This document shows, in pieces, positions 1-7,580 of a stretch of 64,000 nt of DNA; within the stretch, counting starts at the first letter, position 1; the number at the start of each line of letters is the position of its first letter. The position numbers were made by a program, and so were the translations under genes. The stretch comes from Litorivita sp050633545 (GTDB taxonomy: Bacteria; Pseudomonadota; Alphaproteobacteria; Rhodobacterales; Rhodobacteraceae). The stretch lies in contig JBOEGS010000004.1 of the NCBI GenBank assembly GCA_050633545.1, positions 124,001 to 188,000 on the forward strand, written 5' to 3'. The notes beneath the pieces are model-generated. The model was given only the letters and a program-made list of their open reading frames with translations, ran no database searches and was not told the DNA's origin.

Positions 1-60
1 GCGGTCGTGAAAGATATCGACACCCCCTATACCCCAGACATGAAATTAGGAGAGCAGTGA
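1..60 (+). CDS. mcl1: C-terminal end of probable malyl-CoA/beta-methylmalyl-CoA lyase (partial)
   Basis: Frame 1 is open from the window edge and reads 19 residues ending in DMKLGEQ before a TGA at 58-60. The stop overlaps the mch start by one base (TGATG), which indicates an operon with translational coupling. Known biology: in Rhodobacter the lyase that cleaves beta-methylmalyl-CoA to glyoxylate and propionyl-CoA (Mcl1) is encoded next to mesaconyl-CoA hydratase. The identity is inferred mainly from this context, because only the tail is visible and no catalytic residue can be checked. Confidence 0.55.
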   Translation, partial: AVVKDIDTPYTPDMKLGEQ

Positions 61-1091
61 TGGCCAAAACCAATGCCGGTCGCTTTTTCGAAGACTACAC
101 ACTTGGCGATGTGATCGAACATGCGGTGCCGCGCACCGTTTCGGGCGGCGAACGCGCGCTCTATCATGCGCTTTATCCGGCGCGCCACGCGCTCTATTCC
201 TCCGACGAATTCGCCCGCGCCAGCGGCCTGCCCGCCGCGCCGATCGATGATCTGGCCGCCTTCCACATCGTTTTCGGCAAAACCGTGCCGGATGTCTCGC
301 TCAATGCCGTGGCCAACCTCGGCTATGCCGAAGGGCGCTGGCTGCTGCCGGTCTACGAGGGCGATACCCTGCGCTCGACCTCCGAAGTCATCGGTTTGAA
401 ACAGAACTCAAACGGCAAAACCGGCGTGGTCTATGTGCGCACCCGCGGCCTCAACCAGCGCGACGAAGTGGTGATGGAATATGTGCGCTGGGTCATGGTG
501 CGCAAAAACAACCTCGATGCGCCCGCGCCCGAAACCGTGGTGCCCGAATTGTCCAAGGTTCTGGCGGTCGAGGATCTGGCGATCCCTGCGGGGCTGGATT
601 TCACCAATTATGACTTCACCCTCGCGGGTGAGGCGCACCGTTGGGGCGATTACGAGGTGGGCGAGCAGATCGACCATGTCGACGGCGTCACCATCGAAGA
701 GGCGGAGCATATGATCGCCACGCGCCTGTGGCAAAACACCGCCAAAGTGCATTTCGACGCGACCTTCCGCCCCGACGGGCAGCGTCTGATCTATGGCGGT
801 CATGTGATTTCGATGGCGCGCGCGCTGTCGTTCAACGGTCTGGCCAATGCGCAGATGATCGTCGGCCTCAATGGCGGCGCGCATGCGAACCCGTGTTTCA
901 GCGGCCTGACTGTGAAAGCATGGTCCGAAGTGCTCGATAAGAAAGAGACATCGGCCCCCGGCGTCGGCGCGATCCGCTTGCGCCTTGTTGCCACCAAAGG
1001 CGGTGCGCCCTTCGCGCTCAAAGGCGACGACGGCAAATATCTGCCTGAGGTTCTGCTCGACCTCGACTATTGGGCCTTGATGCCGATGTAA
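60..1091 (+). CDS. mch: Mesaconyl-CoA hydratase (beta-methylmalyl-CoA dehydratase)
   Basis: A 343-residue MaoC-like protein with two hot-dog domains. It interconverts mesaconyl-C1-CoA and beta-methylmalyl-CoA in the ethylmalonyl-CoA pathway, in the cytoplasm. Recognisable family stretches are the N-terminal GRFFEDYTLGDVIEH, the HIVFGKTVPDVSLNAVANLG segment near residue 75-95, and the LWQNTAKVHFD segment near 225. I start it at the ATG at 60 rather than the GTG at 57: the ATG gives the usual MAKTN N-terminus, and AGGAGAG lies 6-12 nt upstream. It follows the probable lyase gene with a 1-nt overlap. The other pathway genes ecm and ccr lie about 8-11 kb downstream. Family assignment is strong; no unusual features seen. 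Confidence 0.93.
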   Translation: MAKTNAGRFFEDYTLGDVIEHAVPRTVSGGERALYHALYPARHALYSSDEFARASGLPAAPIDDLAAFHIVFGKTVPDVSLNAVANLGYAEGRWLLPVYEGDTLRSTSEVIGLKQNSNGKTGVVYVRTRGLNQRDEVVMEYVRWVMVRKNNLDAPAPETVVPELSKVLAVEDLAIPAGLDFTNYDFTLAGEAHRWGDYEVGEQIDHVDGVTIEEAEHMIATRLWQNTAKVHFDATFRPDGQRLIYGGHVISMARALSFNGLANAQMIVGLNGGAHANPCFSGLTVKAWSEVLDKKETSAPGVGAIRLRLVATKGGAPFALKGDDGKYLPEVLLDLDYWALMPM

Positions 1092-1098
1092 GAACTTT

Positions 1099-1179
1099 AT
1101 GCCTCCGGCGGGGATACTTATGGAAAATAGAAAGCGCGCGCCCTTTCTGCTTTCCGTGAAATATCCTCGCCGAAGGCAT
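1099..1179. repeat. REP-like imperfect inverted repeat downstream of mch
   Basis: The left arm begins ATGCCTCCGGCGGGGATA at 1099 and the right arm, read on the other strand, begins ATGCCTTCGGCGAGGATA. The arms run about 28-29 nt with scattered mismatches around a 24-nt centre. It would fold into a long hairpin just after the mch stop, so it may act as an mRNA stabiliser or terminator. Intergenic elements with a CCTCCGGCGGGGATA-type core are, from memory, common in Rhodobacteraceae. A single-arm relative lies at 46429-46471. Confidence 0.7.
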
Positions 1180-1234
1180 GAGAGTCGCGCGCAGCGCGTT
1201 CGCGCGGTGCATGTGGATAAGTGTTCCGTTAATT

Positions 1235-1265
1235 TGTGATCACACACTTATTCTCTGTGATCACA
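1235..1265 (+). promoter_or_regulatory. Tandem palindromic operators upstream of the sdh operon
   Basis: The perfect 10-bp palindrome TGTGATCACA occurs at 1235-1244 and again at 1256-1265, so centres are exactly 21 bp apart (two helical turns). With flanking bases the pair forms one larger inverted repeat from 1234 to 1266. The sites lie about 120 bp before sdhC and about 145 bp after mch, so sdhCDAB is the likely target. The half site resembles the TNGT..ACNA pattern of FadR-like GntR regulators and loosely the CRP half site, but the regulator is not identified. A TTTGC-T-GCAAA palindrome also lies at about 1286-1296. Confidence 0.6.
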
Positions 1266-1385
1266 AGGCGCGTGAAATCTGCGCTTTTGCTGCAAATTAT
1301 CCTCCCAAGCCTGCGCCTCATAGGTGACACGGCGTAAAAAAACGCTATGACAGAGGGCAGCAAGGGAACCCTGAAAGGATTTGAT

Positions 1386-1769
1386 ATGGCCGATGTGAAT
1401 CGTGGCAACCGCCCGCTCTCGCCGCATCTTTCGATTTATCGCCCCCAGCTGACATCCATCACGTCCATTTTGACGCGGATCACCGGCAATGCGCTGTTGA
1501 TCTCGGCGCTTTTGGTCGTTTGGTGGTTCTTGGCGGCGGCAACATCCGAAGAGTATTTCAACGTCGCCAATGGCGTGATCACAAGCTGGTTCGGCGATCT
1601 GGTCATGTTCTTCTCGGTTTTGGGCCTGTGGTATCACACGCTCGCCGGTTTGCGGCATCTGATCTGGGACAATGCCATCGGGCTTGACCTGCCGACCGCC
1701 TATAAAATGGGCTATGCGGTTTTGATCGGCTCTGTTGTTTTGACGGCTTTGACCGTCGTGATTTTGTAA
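1386..1769 (+). CDS. sdhC: Succinate dehydrogenase cytochrome b556 subunit
   Basis: A 127-residue membrane anchor of complex II that binds haem b and ubiquinone with SdhD. The family signature RPLSPHLSIYRP is at residues 9-20. Three hydrophobic segments lie near 35-52, 66-86 and 108-126. The YHTLAGLRHL motif at 83-92 carries the haem ligand His84. I chose the ATG at 1386 over the upstream in-frame ATG at 1347 because GAAAGGA sits at the right distance and family members start MADVNRG. It opens the sdhC-sdhD-sdhA-lipoprotein-sdhB operon, with sdhD 10 nt downstream. Confidence 0.95.
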   Translation: MADVNRGNRPLSPHLSIYRPQLTSITSILTRITGNALLISALLVVWWFLAAATSEEYFNVANGVITSWFGDLVMFFSVLGLWYHTLAGLRHLIWDNAIGLDLPTAYKMGYAVLIGSVVLTALTVVIL

Positions 1770-1779
1770 GGGGGCGATC

Positions 1780-2151
1780 ATGCGTTATCTGACAGACCGC
1801 AAGAAAGCCGTCGGCATGGGATCGGCGAAAACCGGCACAGCGCATTTTTGGGCGATGAAAGTCTCCTCCGTGGCGCTTTTGCTGTTGGTGCCGTTGTTCG
1901 TGGCGACATTCGGTTGTGCCTTGGGCGGCACCTATGAAGAGGTCATGGCCTATTACAGCCGTCCGTTCCCCGCGATTGTTGCGGCGCTGACCTTTATCGT
2001 GGGCTTCAAACATTTCAACGACGGCGCGCAGGTGCTGATCGAGGATTATGTTCACGGCTTGGCGCAGAAGATCTCGCTGATCCTGCTCGCCTGTATTTCC
2101 TATGCTGCGATGGCGACGGGCGTTTTCGCCATTGCCAAAATCGCGCTTTAA
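1780..2151 (+). CDS. sdhD: Succinate dehydrogenase membrane anchor subunit
   Basis: A 123-residue hydrophobic protein with three predicted membrane segments, near residues 30-48, 64-84 and 96-120. The HFNDGAQVLIEDYVH stretch matches the conserved SdhD helix that contributes to the haem and quinone site. It anchors SdhAB in the cytoplasmic membrane together with SdhC. It starts 10 nt after sdhC in a different frame and is followed 16 nt later by sdhA. Length and composition are normal for alphaproteobacterial SdhD. Confidence 0.94.
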   Translation: MRYLTDRKKAVGMGSAKTGTAHFWAMKVSSVALLLLVPLFVATFGCALGGTYEEVMAYYSRPFPAIVAALTFIVGFKHFNDGAQVLIEDYVHGLAQKISLILLACISYAAMATGVFAIAKIAL

Positions 2152-2167
2152 GACCGGAGTTCTAGCA

Positions 2168-3973
2168 ATGGCTGCTTATGAATACGAAACGCACGAATAT
2201 GACGTGGTTGTCGTTGGCGCCGGCGGGGCCGGTTTGCGCGCGACGCTTGGCATGGCCGAACAGGGGTTGCGCACCGCTTGCGTGACCAAGGTTTTCCCGA
2301 CCCGTTCGCACACCGTGGCCGCGCAGGGCGGGATTGCCGCCTCGCTGTCGAACATGGGGCCGGACAACTGGCAGTGGCATATGTATGACACGGTCAAGGG
2401 CTCGGACTGGCTCGGCGATACGGATGCGATGGAATATCTCGCCCGCGAAGCGCCCAAGGCGGTTTACGAGCTGGAGCATTACGGCGTGCCTTTCTCGCGC
2501 ACCGAAGAGGGCAAAATCTACCAACGTCCCTTCGGCGGTCACACCACCGAATTCGGCGATGGTCCCGCGGTGCAGCGCACCTGCGCCGCCGCCGACCGCA
2601 CCGGCCATGCGATCTTGCACACGCTTTACGGCCAGTCGCTCAAGAACAACGCCGAATTCTACGTCGAATATTTCGCCGTCGATCTGATCATGTCCGAAGA
2701 TGGCGTTTGCCAAGGCGTGGTCTGCTGGAAGCTCGATGACGGCACCTTCCACATCTTTAACGCCAAGATGGTGGTTCTGGCCACCGGCGGCTATGGCCGC
2801 GCCTATTTCTCGGCCACGTCGGCCCATACCTGCACCGGTGACGGCGGCGGTATGGTGGCGCGTGCGGGTCTTGCGCTTCAGGATATGGAGTTCGTGCAAT
2901 TCCACCCGACCGGCATCTATGGCTCGGGCTGTCTGATCACCGAGGGCGCGCGCGGCGAAGGCGGCTATCTGACCAACTCCGAAGGCGAGCGGTTCATGGA
3001 GCGTTACGCGCCCCAATATAAAGACCTCGCGCCGCGCGATTACGTCTCGCGTTCGATGACGATGGAAATCCGCGAAGGCCGCGGTGTGGGCGAGCATGGC
3101 GATCACATCCATCTCAACCTGTCGCACCTGCCGCCCGAAGCCTTGGCCGAACGTCTTCCGGGGATTTCGGAAAGCGCCAAGATTTTCGCCGGTGTCGATG
3201 TCACCAAAGAGCCGATTCCGGTTTTGCCGACGGTGCATTACAACATGGGCGGCATTCCGACCAACTATTGGGGCGAGGTGTTGAACCCCTCTGCCAAGGA
3301 TCCCAATGCCGTCGTGCCGGGTCTGATGGCTGTGGGCGAGGCGGGCTGTGCCTCGGTGCATGGCGCCAACCGTTTGGGTTCGAACTCGCTCATCGATCTG
3401 GTGGTCTTTGGCCGCGCCGCCGCGATCCGCGCTGGCAAGGTGGTGGACGCCGAGGGTGCGAACCCCGTGCTCAACCAAGCCTCGATCGACAGCGCCTTTG
3501 ACCGTTTCGACGGGCTGCGCAATGCTTCGGGCGGCACGCCCACGGCGGAATTGCGCCTCGAGATGCAGCGCACGATGCAAGCGGATGCGGCCGTGTTCCG
3601 CACCGCCAAGACCATGAAAGAAGGCGTCGAGAAGATGACCGCGATTGCGGGCAAGCTCGGCGATCTGAAGGTCACGGACCGCAGCCTCGTGTGGAACTCG
3701 GACCTGATGGAAACGCTGGAGCTGACCAACCTGATGCCCAACGCTTTGGCCACCATTGTGGGCGCCGAAGCGCGTGAGGAAAGCCGCGGCGCCCATGCGC
3801 ATGAGGATTTCACCGCGCGGGACGACGAGAAATGGCGCGTCCATACGATCAGCCGCGTCGATGGCAACAAGGTCGATCTGAGCTATCGCCCCGTGGTCAA
3901 GGATCCTTTGACCACAGAGGATGAAGGCGGCATCAGCCTCAAGAAAATCGCGCCCAAAGCGCGGACCTTCTAA
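2168..3973 (+). CDS. sdhA: Succinate dehydrogenase flavoprotein subunit
   Basis: A 601-residue FAD-binding catalytic subunit that oxidises succinate to fumarate on the cytoplasmic face of complex II. The dinucleotide-binding motif VVVVGAGGAGLRA is at 13-25. The covalent flavin attachment site SHTVAAQGG places His at about residue 48. Substrate-binding and catalytic segments HPTGIYGSGCLITEGARGEGG and HYNMGGIPTN are present. The ATG at 2168 is used because the upstream extension overlaps sdhD and lacks family similarity. The stop TAA overlaps the next start (TAATG). Confidence 0.97.
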   Translation: MAAYEYETHEYDVVVVGAGGAGLRATLGMAEQGLRTACVTKVFPTRSHTVAAQGGIAASLSNMGPDNWQWHMYDTVKGSDWLGDTDAMEYLAREAPKAVYELEHYGVPFSRTEEGKIYQRPFGGHTTEFGDGPAVQRTCAAADRTGHAILHTLYGQSLKNNAEFYVEYFAVDLIMSEDGVCQGVVCWKLDDGTFHIFNAKMVVLATGGYGRAYFSATSAHTCTGDGGGMVARAGLALQDMEFVQFHPTGIYGSGCLITEGARGEGGYLTNSEGERFMERYAPQYKDLAPRDYVSRSMTMEIREGRGVGEHGDHIHLNLSHLPPEALAERLPGISESAKIFAGVDVTKEPIPVLPTVHYNMGGIPTNYWGEVLNPSAKDPNAVVPGLMAVGEAGCASVHGANRLGSNSLIDLVVFGRAAAIRAGKVVDAEGANPVLNQASIDSAFDRFDGLRNASGGTPTAELRLEMQRTMQADAAVFRTAKTMKEGVEKMTAIAGKLGDLKVTDRSLVWNSDLMETLELTNLMPNALATIVGAEAREESRGAHAHEDFTARDDEKWRVHTISRVDGNKVDLSYRPVVKDPLTTEDEGGISLKKIAPKARTF

Positions 3974-4386
3974 TGCGGCGCGGCGGGTTCGTAATCGCTG
4001 GTGGGTTGATGATGGTGGCGGGCCTTGCGGCCTGCACCTCGCAAAAGCGCCCCGATGTTGTAACCTCGTGCATGTTCGATGTCGCCGCACCGGGCAGCTA
4101 TACCTATGAGGCGGGGGTATCCGTGCCTGTCGTCACGCCGGTCGAGGATGGCACGCCCGAAGGCGCGGCTTTGCTCAACGCCTGTATCTCGGGGCGTTTG
4201 GCGGGGCAGGCTCCGCAACGCATGGTCGCCTCGGACCGCTATGCGGCGGGCAATGCTTCGGCGCCGCGCCCGTCCTCTGCCGATATCTTGCGCCACCGCA
4301 AACCGTTCAATGTCTATGACCAAAGCGCCTGTCCGGGCGGTATGTCGGGCATGTATGGCGGCGTCTCTTACTGCACGGGGAATTGA
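3973..4386 (+). CDS. Small lipoprotein embedded in the sdh operon
   Basis: A 137-residue predicted lipoprotein. A basic N-terminus and hydrophobic stretch lead to the lipobox LAAC with the acylated Cys at 21. Four more cysteines (33, 71, 120, 134) could form two periplasmic disulfides. The C-terminus is Gly/Met/Tyr-rich. No enzymatic motif is visible and I do not recognise a named family. It overlaps sdhA by one base, is in the same orientation, and sits between sdhA and sdhB, so it must be co-expressed with complex II. A role in complex II biogenesis or simple operon hitch-hiking are both possible. Confidence 0.8.
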   Translation: MRRGGFVIAGGLMMVAGLAACTSQKRPDVVTSCMFDVAAPGSYTYEAGVSVPVVTPVEDGTPEGAALLNACISGRLAGQAPQRMVASDRYAAGNASAPRPSSADILRHRKPFNVYDQSACPGGMSGMYGGVSYCTGN

Positions 4387-4477
4387 GGCATGACCGCTTT
4401 GAACCCTCGCACCGAAACTCTCGCTCTTCGCCCGCTTCGGGCGCAGATGTCCTAGCCTTAGCCAAGGAGATCGTCCC

Positions 4478-5257
4478 ATGGTCCAACTGACCCTACCCAA
4501 GAACAGCCGCATCAAAACCGGTAAAACATGGCCCAAGCCCGAGGGTGCCACGAATGTGCGCAAATTCTCGATCTACCGCTTTGATCCGGATGCGGGCGAA
4601 AACCCGCGTGTCGATACTTATTTCCTCGACATGGACAAATGCGGCCCGATGGTTCTGGACGCGCTGATCAAGATCAAGAACGAGATCGACCCGACGCTGA
4701 CCTTTCGCCGGTCGTGCCGCGAAGGCATCTGCGGCTCTTGCGCGATGAATATCGACGGGATCAACACGCTGGCCTGTATCTACGGGATGGACGAGATTTC
4801 GGGCGATGTGAAAGTCTACCCGCTGCCGCATATGCCGGTGGTCAAGGATTTGATCCCCGATCTGACCCATTTCTATGCGCAGCACGCCTCGATCATGCCG
4901 TGGCTGGAGACGAAAACCAACCGCCCCGCCAAGGAATGGCGCCAGTCGATCGAAGACCGCAAGAAATTGGACGGTCTTTATGAATGCGTGATGTGCGCCT
5001 CGTGCTCGACCTCTTGCCCCTCCTATTGGTGGAATGGCGATCGCTACCTCGGGCCTGCGGCTTTGCTGCATGCCTATCGCTGGATCATCGACAGCCGCGA
5101 CGAGGCCACGGGCGAGCGTCTGGACGAATTGGAAGATCCGTTCAAGCTCTACCGCTGCCACACGATCATGAACTGCGCCAAGACCTGCCCCAAGGGGTTG
5201 AACCCCGCCAAGGCCATCGCAGAGATCAAAAAGATGATGGTCGAGCGCACCGTTTAA
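4478..5257 (+). CDS. sdhB: Succinate dehydrogenase iron-sulfur subunit
   Basis: A 259-residue electron-transfer subunit with all three clusters visible. The [2Fe-2S] cluster is bound by Cys80, 85, 88 and 100 (SCREGICGSCAM). The [4Fe-4S] cluster is bound by Cys170, 173, 176 and 237. The [3Fe-4S] cluster is bound by Cys180, 227 and 233. It passes electrons from SdhA flavin to ubiquinone in the SdhCD anchor. A strong AAGGAGA ribosome site precedes the ATG. It is separated from the lipoprotein gene by 91 nt, and a terminator follows at 5287. Confidence 0.97.
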   Translation: MVQLTLPKNSRIKTGKTWPKPEGATNVRKFSIYRFDPDAGENPRVDTYFLDMDKCGPMVLDALIKIKNEIDPTLTFRRSCREGICGSCAMNIDGINTLACIYGMDEISGDVKVYPLPHMPVVKDLIPDLTHFYAQHASIMPWLETKTNRPAKEWRQSIEDRKKLDGLYECVMCASCSTSCPSYWWNGDRYLGPAALLHAYRWIIDSRDEATGERLDELEDPFKLYRCHTIMNCAKTCPKGLNPAKAIAEIKKMMVERTV

Positions 5258-5286
5258 ACGGGCGGACCATCGGCCAAAGATCACTG

Positions 5287-5316
5287 CGGGCGCCTCTTTT
5301 GCGGGGCGCCCGTTTT
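5287..5316 (+). terminator. Rho-independent terminator of the sdh operon
   Basis: An 8-bp perfect GC stem, CGGGCGCC at 5287-5294 pairing with GGCGCCCG at 5305-5312, encloses a 10-nt loop and is followed by TTTT. It lies 30 nt after the sdhB stop. Confidence 0.85.
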
Positions 5317-5449
5317 GCGTTCTGGACCCTTAGGTCAGCTTTGCGAAAACCGCATGGCGTGTTTGCGAAAAATGGGGGATGTGCGCGATGCTGCGTTGCG
5401 GCATGATGAGCGCAGGGAGGGCGTCACGCAAATATCTATGAGGCTCCCA

Positions 5450-5617
5450 ATGGCACAAAAACAACCCACATCCGCTGAACTGCGCAAAGCGCAAGCCGCG
5501 CTTGATGCGCTCAACGTCGCTTATGAATATTTCACGCCCGCGCCTTGGCTCGCGGCGCGCCCCGACGAAAAACCTGCCGCGCCCGCCGATTATCTGCCGC
5601 TTGGCTATGCGGCATGA
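5450..5617 (+). CDS. Small conserved-looking protein of unknown function
   Basis: A 55-residue ORF starting MAQKQPTSAELRKAQ. The ATG at 5450 has GAGG six bases upstream; an alternative ATG at 5438 has no ribosome site. The N-terminal half looks helical and amphipathic, and the C-terminal half is Pro/Ala-rich. No domain is recognised. It stands alone between two terminators, so if real it is a monocistronic unit. Its upstream region (5391-5405) carries the 15-mer CTGCGTTGCGGCATG, which is also found before ccr. Coding status rests on the ribosome site, terminator flanking and plausible composition only. Confidence 0.5.
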   Translation: MAQKQPTSAELRKAQAALDALNVAYEYFTPAPWLAARPDEKPAAPADYLPLGYAA

Positions 5618-5643
5618 GCGCGGCATGATAAATCACCGGATTT

Positions 5644-5676
5644 GAGGCGAGAGGGCTTTCCCTTTCGCCTCTTTTC
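5644..5676 (+). terminator. Strong hairpin terminator after the 55-aa ORF
   Basis: A 12-bp stem formed by 5644-5655 and 5660-5671, with one G-T pair and a CTTT tetraloop, is followed directly by TTTTC. It is 27 nt after the stop of the small ORF and 16 nt before the next gene. It therefore isolates the small ORF as its own transcript. Confidence 0.85.
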
Positions 5677-5691
5677 TTGTGTGGTGGGCGT

Positions 5692-6543
5692 ATGACACAG
5701 CCCCGATCCCCCAAAGACGCCACCGCCCGCCGCGCCATCGCGCCGGTGATTTGCTATCCCACCGACAGCCTGCCGCGCCCCGATCTGCCGCGCCTCATGG
5801 CCGCGCGCAGCGGCGCGATGCGCAGCGCACAGATCACCGTGCCGCCGCGCGAGGCGGCGGCGTTTCGCGTCGCGGCCGGATCGTTCTTTCGCATATCCTT
5901 GCCCGAAGGCGCGCAGGTGGGTGATTTGAACCTGTGGAATGCGGGCTGTTTGGACGAGCGGTTCTATTCGGGCAAGACTCGCGCCTTGCATGGCACCCAT
6001 CTGTCGGTGGGTGATCGGATGTGGTCGTGCCACCCCTATTTGCGCCCGATGGCGACGGTGATCGCCGACAGCCTCGATTGGTATGGCATCGACGCCTATG
6101 GCGGCGCGGTGCATGACGCGATCGGCACGCGCTGCGATCCCTATACCCATCATTTGCTCAGCGGGCAGGACTATCACCACTGTTGCCACAGCAACCTGAT
6201 CCGCGCGCTGGCGCAGGCCGAAGGGCTGACGGCGCAAGAGGCCGAGGCGCATGTGCATGATGTGCTCAATGTCTTTATGTGCACGGGGTTCACGCGCGAG
6301 ACGGGGCAGTATTTCATGAAGGCCTCGCCCGCGCGGCAGGGCGATTTCATCGAGTTTTTCGCCGAGATCGACCTGCTTGGCGCGCTTTCCGCCTGTCCTG
6401 GTGGTGATTGCAGCGCCGAGCATAGCTCGGACGCGGCGCAATGCTACCCGATGCGGGTCGACATATTTACCCCGCGTGCGGGGGCCTTGGGGGATTGGAC
6501 GCCGCCGCCGGTCAATGGCTATAGCGGCGGCCACGGGCTTTAG
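5692..6543 (+). CDS. DUF1989 family protein (urea carboxylase-associated type)
   Basis: A 283-residue cytoplasmic protein of the DUF1989 family, members of which are often encoded next to urea carboxylase/urea amidolyase. Typical stretches are the GDLNLWNAGCLDERFYSGKTRALHG region near 80-105, the HHCCHSN motif near 160, and the Cys-containing LSACPGGDCS near 238. These Cys/His patches suggest a metal site, which is inference. The ATG at 5692 was chosen; a TTG five codons upstream is also in frame. No urea carboxylase gene is in the window, so the substrate is unknown. It converges with the aldo/keto reductase gene, with only 3 nt between stops. Confidence 0.8.
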   Translation: MTQPRSPKDATARRAIAPVICYPTDSLPRPDLPRLMAARSGAMRSAQITVPPREAAAFRVAAGSFFRISLPEGAQVGDLNLWNAGCLDERFYSGKTRALHGTHLSVGDRMWSCHPYLRPMATVIADSLDWYGIDAYGGAVHDAIGTRCDPYTHHLLSGQDYHHCCHSNLIRALAQAEGLTAQEAEAHVHDVLNVFMCTGFTRETGQYFMKASPARQGDFIEFFAEIDLLGALSACPGGDCSAEHSSDAAQCYPMRVDIFTPRAGALGDWTPPPVNGYSGGHGL

Positions 6544-6546
6544 GGG

Positions 6547-7536
6547 TTAGCAGTAGCGCTCGACGCCCATCATCTGGCTGTCCGAATAGCGATCCCCTGC
6601 GGCAAATCCGGCGGGCAAAAGCCGCGCGATCTCGGCGCGGTCCTCTTGCGAAAAGGTGATATCAGCCGCGCCGAGCCATTCGTTCAAATGCACCGCACTG
6701 CGCGTGCCGGGGATGGGGATGAGATGATCGCCCTTGTCCAACACCCACGCCAGAGCCGCGGCCGAGGTGGTCCATCCTTTGGCGCGGCAAAATGCGCGGA
6801 ACCCGTCGATTTGCGCGAGGTTATAGGTGTAGTTCGGCTCCATGAAGCGCGGCGAGACGGCGCGCCAGTCGTGTTTGCCCATCTGCGCCGGATCGACCGA
6901 AGTCTCGCCGAACATCCCGCGCGCCAAGGGCGAGAAGGGGATAAACGCCGTGCCCAATTCGGCGCAGGTCTCGATCAGGCCCAGTTCCGGCAAGCGGGTC
7001 CAGAGCGAATATTCGTTTTGCACCGCCGCGCAGGGCGCCACCGCATGGGCGCGGCGCAAGGTGGCGGGGCAAACTTCTGAGAGGCCATAGGCGTCGATCA
7101 TGCCTTCGGCTTTGAATTTCATCAAGGTTTCGACCACCTCTTCGATGGCGATGCGCGGGTCGCGGCGGTGGATATAGTAAAGCTCGACCTTGTCACGCCC
7201 CAGCTTTTGCAAACTGCCCTCCAATTCGGCGCGCAGGTGGTCTTCGGTATTGTCGATCCGGCGCTCGGGCCGCACGATGATGCCGCCTTTGGTGGCCAGC
7301 GTCACCTTGGCACCGGTCTGGCGCAGGTAGGACCCGATCACATTCTCCGAACGGCCCAGCCCGTAGATATTGGACGTGTCCCAAAAATCGATCCCCGCCG
7401 CATCGGCGGCGGCGAGACAGTCCATCGAGGTTTCGTCTTCGGTGGCCCCGAAGAAACCGGCAAAGCTCATACAGCCAAGGCCGATGGCCGAAACCATCGG
7501 GCCATTGGCACCAAGTTGGCGTTTGGGAAGGGGCAT
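6547..7536 (-). CDS. Aldo/keto reductase
   Basis: A 329-residue NADPH-dependent oxidoreductase of the aldo/keto reductase superfamily with a TIM-barrel fold. The catalytic tetrad is visible as Asp53, Tyr58, Lys83 and His123 (DTSNIYG, TKGG, YYIHRRDP). The substrate is not predictable. The N-terminus MPLPKRQLGANGPMVSAIGLGCM is typical of the family. It is transcribed away from the DUF1989 gene's start side and its 3' end meets that gene tail to tail. Confidence 0.9.
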   Translation of the reverse strand: MPLPKRQLGANGPMVSAIGLGCMSFAGFFGATEDETSMDCLAAADAAGIDFWDTSNIYGLGRSENVIGSYLRQTGAKVTLATKGGIIVRPERRIDNTEDHLRAELEGSLQKLGRDKVELYYIHRRDPRIAIEEVVETLMKFKAEGMIDAYGLSEVCPATLRRAHAVAPCAAVQNEYSLWTRLPELGLIETCAELGTAFIPFSPLARGMFGETSVDPAQMGKHDWRAVSPRFMEPNYTYNLAQIDGFRAFCRAKGWTTSAAALAWVLDKGDHLIPIPGTRSAVHLNEWLGAADITFSQEDRAEIARLLPAGFAAGDRYSDSQMMGVERYC

Positions 7537-7580
7537 GAAGATATCCTTGTTTTATTGGGGGATGCGCGGCGAATTGCGCC

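Noticed and set aside
1235..1265. The sdhC palindromes as classical CRP or FNR sites
   Set aside because: A CRP site needs TGTGA-N6-TCACA and an FNR site TTGAT-N4-ATCAA. Neither spacing fits the contiguous TGTGATCACA, so no specific regulator is named.
2162..4090. Open frame of over 640 codons antisense to sdhA
   Set aside because: It is a shadow of sdhA. It spans the sdhA-lipoprotein junction and has no recognisable motif.
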